A stretch of 11,348 bases of DNA from Deinococcus sp. (lineage in GTDB: Bacteria; Deinococcota; Deinococci; Deinococcales; Deinococcaceae), in contig JAQBPF010000319.1 of NCBI GenBank assembly GCA_028287665.1, positions 1 to 11,348 of the forward strand, read 5' to 3'. Numbering within the stretch: the first letter of the stretch is position 1; every line of letters starts with the position of its first letter. Positions 5,743 to 11,348 of this stretch are shown here, one piece after another. A model generated the notes under the pieces. The model saw nothing but the letters and a program-made list of their open reading frames with translations, had not been told where the DNA came from and made no database searches. The position numbers and the translations under genes are program-made.

Positions 5743-6324
5743 ATGAAGCCCCCAATGGGCGCAGCCTTCGGCGCTGTGCTGACCCTCACCCTTGTTTTTG
5801 TCGGCCTTGCAGCGGCGCAGACGGCCACTCCATACGCCGCCGTGGCTGCCGCTGGCACGCCCCAGGCCCAGTTCAATTTCCGGGTCACGCTGATTCCGGT
5901 GCCGGGGCGGGTGCAGCAAGTCACCGCCACCCTGAAGCTTGATCCGCTGCGGCCCCAGGACGTGACCGGAACGGTGCAAGTTCCCCTCAAAACGTTGATG
6001 ACGGGCATCAAGTTACGCGACGAACACGCCCGCAATTATCTGAAGGCCGGACAGTTTCCCTTCGCCACCTTCCGGCTGGGCAAGCTCAGCGGCGTTCCGG
6101 CGCTTCCAGTGGGGCAGGAGGTCAGCGGCCAGGTCAGCGGCACGTTCACGCTGGCCGGAGTCACGCGGCCACTCACCGCGCCCGTCACGCTGCGGCGGGA
6201 AGCTTCGGGGCAGATCAACGTCAGCACCCAGTTCAACATTCCCCTCAACGATTACGGCATTCACATTCGCGGGGCCGACAAAAACACCGATGTTCGCCTG
6301 AGGTTTGCTGTCGCCGCCAGATAA
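5743..6324 (+). CDS. secreted YceI family protein
   Basis: A 193-residue protein with a signal peptide of about 25 residues (cleavage likely after VGLAAA) and a YceI-like lipocalin-type beta-barrel. Landmarks are QAQFNFRVTLIPVPGRVQQV (about 43-62), LRPQDVTGTVQVPLKTLMTG, the core signature KLRDEHARNYLKAGQFPFATF, QVSGTFTLAGVTRPLTAPVTL and the final strand IPLNDYGIHIRGADKNTDVRLRF. Family members bind polyisoprenoids or ubiquinone-like lipids in the periplasm and are often stress-induced; the ligand here is unknown. AGGAG (5731-5735) lies 7 bases before the chosen ATG, and everything further upstream in frame is promoter DNA. It diverges from the sigma operon and is preceded by two ECF-type promoters, so it is probably a target of that sigma factor. 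Confidence 0.85.
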   Translation: MKPPMGAAFGAVLTLTLVFVGLAAAQTATPYAAVAAAGTPQAQFNFRVTLIPVPGRVQQVTATLKLDPLRPQDVTGTVQVPLKTLMTGIKLRDEHARNYLKAGQFPFATFRLGKLSGVPALPVGQEVSGQVSGTFTLAGVTRPLTAPVTLRREASGQINVSTQFNIPLNDYGIHIRGADKNTDVRLRFAVAAR

Positions 6325-6384
6325 ACCAGAAAGATGAACCAGACTCCCGCTTTCCGCCCTCTCATTCCACACAGGAGAACCACC

Positions 6385-6852
6385 ATGACCCAGATTCACT
6401 TTGCCCGCACCATCGCCGCCGCCCTGACCCTCACCGCTGCTGCCGTTGCCCAGACCATGACCGACACCATGCCCATGAAAGACGCCGCCCCCATGACAGG
6501 GAGCATGCCGGGCAGCATGAAGGCCGTCAGACAGGGCAATTTCCGTGCTCTGGAAGCGCCCACGCGGGGCAAAGCCGCGCTGACCAGAACCACCACCGGC
6601 TACACGCTGACCCTCACGGGCCTGAAAACTGAACCCGGCCCTGACCTGAAAGTGCTCCTCTTCGCGGGCAATCTGACCACTGCGGGTGCCAATCGCAAAG
6701 TAGCGGGCAAGTACCTGCAAGTGGGCGAACTGAAGAAATTCAGTGGCAACTTCAGCTACACCATTGCCAGCAAAGACCTCAGCAAGTACACCAGCGTGGT
6801 GATCTGGTGTGATCAGGCGGCGGCGGGATTTGCGATTGCCAATTTGAAGTAG
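6385..6852 (+). CDS. secreted DM13-domain protein
   Basis: A 155-residue protein with a signal peptide (TQIHFARTIAAALTLTAAAVAQ), a methionine-rich linker with six Met in about 24 residues (23-46: TM..TM.M....M...M...M), and a DM13 domain (about 49-155). DM13 landmarks are QGNFRALEAPTRGKAAL, TLTLTGLKTEPGPDLKVLLF, YLQVGELKKFSGNFSYTI and KYTSVVIWCDQAAAGFAIANL, including the nearly invariant Cys of VIWC. DM13 domains have been proposed to take part in redox reactions through this Cys. AGGAG (6373-6377) lies 7 bases before the chosen ATG; an in-frame ATG at 6334 has no ribosome binding site and would bury the signal peptide. The gene follows yceI after 60 bases with no terminator between, so both are probably one transcript from the ECF-type promoters. 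Confidence 0.8.
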   Translation: MTQIHFARTIAAALTLTAAAVAQTMTDTMPMKDAAPMTGSMPGSMKAVRQGNFRALEAPTRGKAALTRTTTGYTLTLTGLKTEPGPDLKVLLFAGNLTTAGANRKVAGKYLQVGELKKFSGNFSYTIASKDLSKYTSVVIWCDQAAAGFAIANLK

Positions 6853-6872
6853 AGAAAGGAGCACATAAACCT

Positions 6873-6972
6873 GTGAGTGGGAAGTGGTCAGTGGAAAAAG
6901 AGAAAAGAGCGGGCCTGCCAGCGAATTTCGTTGAAGGCCTGCTCTTGCCCACTCCCCTCTGACCATCCCCCA
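6873..6972 (+). terminator. inverted heptad tracts with strong inner stem; probable terminator of yceI-DM13
   Basis: AAGAGCGGGCCT (6905-6916) pairs with AGGCCTGCTCTT (6935-6946), 12 pairs with one G-T wobble and an 18-base loop. Outside it GAGTGGG (6875-6881) pairs with CCCACTC (6948-6954). There is no T tract, so this is not a canonical intrinsic terminator. The outer arms have 7-base periodicity: GTGAGTG, GGAAGTG, GTCAGTG, GAAAAAG on the left and TTGCCCA, CTCCCCT, CTGACCA, TCCCCCA on the right. Confidence 0.5.
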
Positions 6973-6985
6973 CCTACAGTTTCTC

Positions 6986-6991
6986 TACACT
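6986..6991 (+). promoter_or_regulatory. -10 box of a probable leaderless promoter for the nitroreductase gene
   Basis: TACACT fits TANNNT and ends 6 bases before the ATG at 6998. No Shine-Dalgarno sequence is present. A second TANNNT (TACAGT, 6975-6980) lies 11 bases further upstream. Confidence 0.45.
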
Positions 6992-6997
6992 CCGGCA

Positions 6998-7792
6998 ATG
7001 CTTGCCCGCACCCCCGAAGAAGTCCGCGCCTTTTTTGATGCCCACCGCACCGTTCGGCAGTACCGCACGCAGGAAGACGGCTCGCCGCTGCCGTTGCCGC
7101 CCGAACACCTGGACGTGATTTTGCACGCGGCGCAGCGTGCCCCCACCGACGCCACCGCGCAACTGTACTCGCTGATTCGGCTGGTTGATCCGGGGGTGCG
7201 CCGGGCGGTGGCTGACCTGACCACCAACGCGCACATCGTTACCGCTTCCGAGGCGTTTATGGTGTGCGCCGACGTTCACCGGGTGTCGCGCCTGCTGGAA
7301 GTGGGCGGGTCTGCCGGGGGAGACTTTCCCGCCATCGCCGTGCATTTTGGAATTGGCGATTCGGTGCTGGCCGGGCAAAACCTGTTGCTGGCCGCCGAAC
7401 TCCTGGGCTATCAGGGCTGCTGGATCGGCGGCGTGATGAACGGTCTGGACGGCCTGATCGACGTGCTGGCGCTGCCCGCCGGGGTGCTGCCCTTTGCGGC
7501 CCTGACCATCGGCACGCCCGCCGAAGAAGCTCCGCACCGCCCACGCCTTGCCCGTGAACTGGTCATTCACACCGACGCCTACCGCCCCGCCGCCCCGGAA
7601 GAACTTCTGGCAGGCATAGAAACCATGAACCCGATTGCGGCCCGTGGGGATAAACCCGGCGACTGGCTGAGGCTGTTGCGCTCGTATTTCGGCGCGGGCG
7701 GCGGGATGGAGGGACGCGAGCCGGGATTGCGGGCGGCGCTGAAGCGGCAGGGAATGTGGGCGGGGGAGGAGTCGTCTGGGCCGAGGCATTAG
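6998..7792 (+). CDS. FMN-dependent nitroreductase family oxidoreductase (NfsA-like)
   Basis: A 264-residue flavoprotein of the nitroreductase fold, using NAD(P)H and FMN to reduce quinones, nitro compounds or flavins; the physiological substrate is unknown. Landmarks are HRTVRQYR (16-23, FMN phosphate contact), QRAPTDATAQLYSLI (46-60), GIGDSVLAGQNLLLAAELLGYQGCWIGGVMN (in two stretches, 118-133 and 134-149) and LPFAALTIGTPAE (164-176). The C-terminal portion of about 85 residues, ending in RSYFGAGGG and ALKRQGM, is as in NfsA/FRP-type enzymes rather than the shorter NfnB type. No signal peptide, so cytoplasmic. The gene stands alone behind its own TANNNT promoter and is followed by repeat copy 2. 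Confidence 0.85.
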   Translation: MLARTPEEVRAFFDAHRTVRQYRTQEDGSPLPLPPEHLDVILHAAQRAPTDATAQLYSLIRLVDPGVRRAVADLTTNAHIVTASEAFMVCADVHRVSRLLEVGGSAGGDFPAIAVHFGIGDSVLAGQNLLLAAELLGYQGCWIGGVMNGLDGLIDVLALPAGVLPFAALTIGTPAEEAPHRPRLARELVIHTDAYRPAAPEELLAGIETMNPIAARGDKPGDWLRLLRSYFGAGGGMEGREPGLRAALKRQGMWAGEESSGPRH

Positions 7793-7809
7793 GGTTGATC
7801 TGATTGGAG

Positions 7810-7998
7810 TTTTGGGGCTTGGCCCACGGTGGATTCTCTCAGCCCCGCCTCCACAGGGGGCAGGGGAGCTGGCGTTGCGCTGGGCAGGATTCATCTTGTC
7901 GCGTGTTGAGTCGGCTGGATCGGCCATCAGAAGCGGAAGTGTCAGCCGTCTTGACACTGGAATTGGCCCGCGCGTTGCGCGCACCTTGGGGCCTCACA
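7810..7998 (+). repeat. dispersed intergenic repeat, copy 2
   Basis: Partner of 3271-3464, same orientation, starting 17 bases after the nitroreductase stop. The 3' end carries a clean nested hairpin: GGCCC (7965-7969) with GGGCC (7989-7993), enclosing GCGCG with CGCGC. Upstream, AGTGTCA (7938-7944) pairs perfectly with TGACACT (7952-7958). This hairpin occupies the same 28-base slot as the different CGGAAT/ATTCCG hairpin of copy 1. Confidence 0.8.
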
Positions 7999-8005
7999 TG
8001 CCTTT

Positions 8006-8024
8006 GGGCGGGGACGGGTTGGGG
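8006..8024 (+). other. G-quadruplex motif on the plus strand
   Basis: Four G tracts of 3, 4, 3 and 4 bases (8006-8008, 8010-8013, 8016-8018, 8021-8024) with loops of 1, 2 and 2 bases. It satisfies the usual G3+ N1-7 rule. It lies 8 bases after repeat copy 2 and about 120 bases before the thioesterase start. Confidence 0.55.
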
Positions 8025-8035
8025 TTGCTGTTTTG

Positions 8036-8054
8036 CTCATCCCTTGTGGATGAG
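8036..8054 (+). repeat. 7-bp inverted repeat (hairpin)
   Basis: CTCATCC (8036-8042) pairs perfectly with GGATGAG (8048-8054) over a 5-base loop. No T tract follows on either strand, so a terminator role is uncertain; an operator or an RNA structure is equally possible. Confidence 0.5.
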
Positions 8055-8129
8055 GGAGTGAACGAAGCAATTGCCCTTCCTTAGACCCTGAGTCCCTTGA
8101 TCCTTAGGCTTTTACCCAGTTCCACACGC

Positions 8130-8135
8130 TACCCT
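8130..8135 (+). promoter_or_regulatory. -10 box of a probable leaderless promoter for the thioesterase gene
   Basis: TACCCT fits TANNNT and ends 7 bases before the ATG at 8143. There is no ribosome binding site in between. No convincing -35 box was found at 16-18 bases. Confidence 0.45.
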
Positions 8136-8142
8136 TGGCCCC

Positions 8143-8568
8143 ATGTCTACCCCATCTCCCCGCCCACTGCCGACCACCGAAGAACTGAACGCGCAAGGCG
8201 AGGGCATGTTGCCCGGACTGATCGGTATCCGCTTTACGCATGCCGAAGCGGGTCTGATGCGCTCCGAACTGACCCTGAGGCGCGAACTGTTGGCCCCCAA
8301 CGGGTTCCTGCACGCGGCCACCGTTATTGCTCTGGCCGATACCACCTGCGGCTACGGCACGCGCCTGCTGCTGCCCGAAACGGCCACGGGCTTTACCACC
8401 ATCGAACTGAAAAGCAACCACCTGGGCACTGCCCGCGAAGGCACGCTGACCTGCGAGGCCCGCAGCGTGCACGCCGGACGCACCACCCAGGTCTGGGACG
8501 CCGAAGTGCGTGCGCCGAACGGCAAAGTCATGGCGCTGTTCCGGTGTACACAGGCGGTTCTTTATTAA
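8143..8568 (+). CDS. PaaI-type hotdog thioesterase
   Basis: A 141-residue cytoplasmic protein of the hotdog (4HBT) fold, of usual length for PaaI-like acyl-CoA thioesterases. The central helix region is NGFLHAATVIALADTTCGYG (53-72); Asp66 sits where PaaI has its catalytic aspartate. ATGFTTIELKSNHLGTAREG (81-100) is the strand pair that follows. The usual HGG of the family is replaced by LHAA, so the substrate may differ from phenylacetyl-CoA. No phenylacetate genes are adjacent. The gene lies 83 bases upstream of aat, separated by an inverted heptad structure, so a shared transcript is possible but not shown. Function beyond acyl-CoA hydrolysis cannot be assigned. Confidence 0.8.
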   Translation: MSTPSPRPLPTTEELNAQGEGMLPGLIGIRFTHAEAGLMRSELTLRRELLAPNGFLHAATVIALADTTCGYGTRLLLPETATGFTTIELKSNHLGTAREGTLTCEARSVHAGRTTQVWDAEVRAPNGKVMALFRCTQAVLY

Positions 8569-8573
8569 GTTAT

Positions 8574-8649
8574 GGGGTGTGGGTTGTAGGGTGTAGGAGA
8601 TGCGTGCTGTCTTGTTCTCCCACTTTCCCATATCCCACCTCCTATCCCC
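8574..8649 (+). repeat. inverted heptad-periodic tracts between the thioesterase and aat genes
   Basis: Left arm, G-rich with 7-base period: GGGGTGT, GGGTTGT, AGGGTGT, AGGAGAT (8574-8601). Right arm, C-rich: TTCTCCC, ACTTTCC, CATATCC, CACCTCC, TATCCCC (8615-8649). The arms can pair imperfectly around a 13-base loop; GGAGA with TCTCC is the closing stem. It could be a terminator or a folded RNA segment ahead of aat. Confidence 0.5.
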
Positions 8650-8651
8650 GT

Positions 8652-9272
<621 letters not shown>

Positions 9273-9282
9273 ACAGGGGCGT

Positions 9283-9288
9283 TAAACT
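9283..9288 (+). promoter_or_regulatory. -10 box of a probable leaderless promoter for the APH-fold kinase gene
   Basis: TAAACT fits TANNNT and ends 8 bases before the ATG at 9297, within a 24-base gap after aat. No Shine-Dalgarno sequence is present. Transcription from aat could also read through. Confidence 0.4.
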
Positions 9289-9296
9289 GCCCTGAA

Positions 9297-10193
9297 ATGA
9301 GTGTTCCGAAGCTGCATGCAGGCGAATTCGACCTCAGCGGGGCATTGGTGGGGCGCTTGCTGGCGGGGCAGTTTCCGCAGTGGGCAGGGCTGCCGCTGCG
9401 CCGCGTCCTGTCGCCGGGTACGGTGCATGCCCTCTACCGCCTCGGAGATGACATGGTGGTGCGCCTGCCGCGAATTGGCGTGGACACCGCCGAAGTCGAC
9501 AAAGAGCATGAGTGGCTGCCCCGCTTGGCTCCGCTGCTGCCCGTGCCGATTCCAGCGCCGTTGGGCCGGGGCGAACCGACTGCCGACTACCCCAGCTCTT
9601 GGTCTATTTATTCGTGGCTGGACGGAGAGAACCCCTTGCCGGGACAGTTGCCCGACGCGCCTGCTTTTGCCGCCCAGTTGGCACGTTTCATTGCCGCGCT
9701 GCAATCACTGGACACGCATGGCGCACCGCCCTCCAGTCGTGGCCGCAGAACCCTGGCCGATCTGGACACTGCCGCCCGCGAAGCGCTGGCCCAGTCGCAC
9801 GGACTGATTGATGTGCAGGCCGCAGCGCAGGCGTGGGGGCGGGCGCTTCAGGCTCCGGCCTGGGATGGGCAGGCCGTGTGGGTGCATGCCGACCTGCTCC
9901 CCGGCAACCTGCTGGTGCAGGATGGGCGGCTGAGTGCCGTCATAGACATGGGTTCATTGGGCACGGGCGACCCGGCCAGCGATTTCAACGTCGCCTGGAG
10001 CATCCTTACACCGGAAGCGCGGCAAGTGTTCCGGCAGGCCCTGAACATAGATGACGGCACCTGGCAGCGGGCGCGGGGACTGGCGCTGGTCATCGCCCTC
10101 AGTGCGCTGCCGTATTACGTTCACACCAATCCTACGTTTTCCGAAATCGCCCGCAGTCCAGTTCATGCCGTGCTGGATGATCAAGGTGTGTAA
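9297..10193 (+). CDS. aminoglycoside phosphotransferase family (APH) kinase-like protein
   Basis: A 298-residue cytoplasmic protein with the two-lobed APH/choline-kinase fold. The N-lobe has PGTVHALYRLGDDMVVRLPR (40-59); Arg57 occupies the place of the usual ATP-binding Lys, as happens in some members of this family. The hinge region is WSIYSWLDGENP (102-113). The catalytic loop is VHADLLPGNLLV (196-207) with H197, D199 and N204, and the metal-binding aspartate is in VIDMGSLGTGDPASDF (215-230), Asp217. Family members phosphorylate antibiotics, sugars or other small molecules; nothing in the neighbourhood indicates a resistance role and the substrate is unknown. The start is 24 bases after aat, with a TANNNT box but no ribosome binding site. 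Confidence 0.85.
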   Translation: MSVPKLHAGEFDLSGALVGRLLAGQFPQWAGLPLRRVLSPGTVHALYRLGDDMVVRLPRIGVDTAEVDKEHEWLPRLAPLLPVPIPAPLGRGEPTADYPSSWSIYSWLDGENPLPGQLPDAPAFAAQLARFIAALQSLDTHGAPPSSRGRRTLADLDTAAREALAQSHGLIDVQAAAQAWGRALQAPAWDGQAVWVHADLLPGNLLVQDGRLSAVIDMGSLGTGDPASDFNVAWSILTPEARQVFRQALNIDDGTWQRARGLALVIALSALPYYVHTNPTFSEIARSPVHAVLDDQGV

Positions 10194-10205
10194 CTACAAA
10201 GAGTA

Positions 10206-10246
10206 AGTGGGAAGGGCGAGGGCAACGGCCCCACATCCTTCCCACT
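10206..10246. terminator. bidirectional hairpin between the kinase gene and mntH
   Basis: AGTGGGAAGG (10206-10215) pairs perfectly with CCTTCCCACT (10237-10246); inside, GGGC (10220-10223) pairs with GCCC (10228-10231) over a 4-base loop. It lies between convergent stop codons (10193 and 10272), where a bidirectional terminator is expected. There is no T tract. The arms belong to the same G-rich/C-rich heptad family as the sites near 6875 and 8574. Confidence 0.6.
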
Positions 10247-10271
10247 CCCCATGATGCGGTCGCCCCAGGCC

Positions 10272-11348
<1,077 letters not shown>

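Larger units (their letters stand above)
7793..8142. other. 350-base intergenic region: dispersed repeat copy 2, G4 motif, hairpin
   Basis: No credible gene lies between the nitroreductase stop and the thioesterase start. The region holds the second copy of the dispersed repeat (7810-7998), a plus-strand G-quadruplex motif (8006-8024), a 7-bp hairpin (8036-8054) and the promoter region of the thioesterase gene. Plus-strand reading frames that cross it run over the repeat and have no family resemblance. Confidence 0.7.

Noticed and set aside
8097..8651. Upstream extension of the aat reading frame through the thioesterase gene
   Set aside because: It overlaps the thioesterase gene in another frame and shows no similarity to transferases until residue 186 of the extended frame.

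Overview
The window is GC-rich chromosomal DNA that most resembles Deinococcus (inference from content, no search run). It carries a futalosine-pathway menaquinone gene (mqnD), an Nramp manganese transporter, a DUF6174-type lipoprotein, a Cu/Zn superoxide dismutase start, and many start codons with no ribosome binding site but with a TANNNT -10 box 6 to 8 bases upstream. That last pattern is the leaderless style described for Deinococcus.

Layout. 1-202 (-): start of a secreted Cu/Zn superoxide dismutase, coupled to a PQQ-type sugar dehydrogenase (204-1460, -). 1729-2625 (-): mqnD. 2734-3261 (+): small lipoprotein. 3262-3593: convergent intergenic region with a dispersed repeat, a G-quadruplex motif and six copies of a heptamer. 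3594-5488 (-): an overlapping operon of an ECF sigma factor and its zinc-binding anti-sigma factor, which has a periplasmic beta-propeller. 5743-6852 (+): divergent secreted YceI and DM13 proteins. 6998-7792 (+): nitroreductase. 7793-8142: second copy of the dispersed repeat, another G-quadruplex motif and a hairpin. 8143-8568 (+): hotdog thioesterase. 8652-9272 (+): leucyl/phenylalanyl-tRNA-protein transferase (aat). 9297-10193 (+): APH-fold kinase. 10272-11348 (-): mntH, with its N-terminus beyond the window.

The best candidate for an undescribed system is the stress module at 3594-6852. Three promoters sharing the pattern GAACY-N15-17-CGTAYAGG lie in the divergent intergenic region: one reads into the sigma/anti-sigma operon and two read toward yceI and the DM13 gene. 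This suggests an autoregulated regulon with its secreted output encoded next door. The anti-sigma zinc motif has the layout of redox-responsive ZAS proteins and is joined to an extracytoplasmic propeller.

The intergenic regions hold a second layer of structure. A roughly 190-base dispersed repeat occurs twice, each time just downstream of a stop codon. Seven-base-periodic tracts, G-rich then C-rich around a loop, lie between genes at three places, and a perfect heptamer array lies at a fourth. No tRNA, rRNA, CRISPR array, transposase or phage gene was seen.
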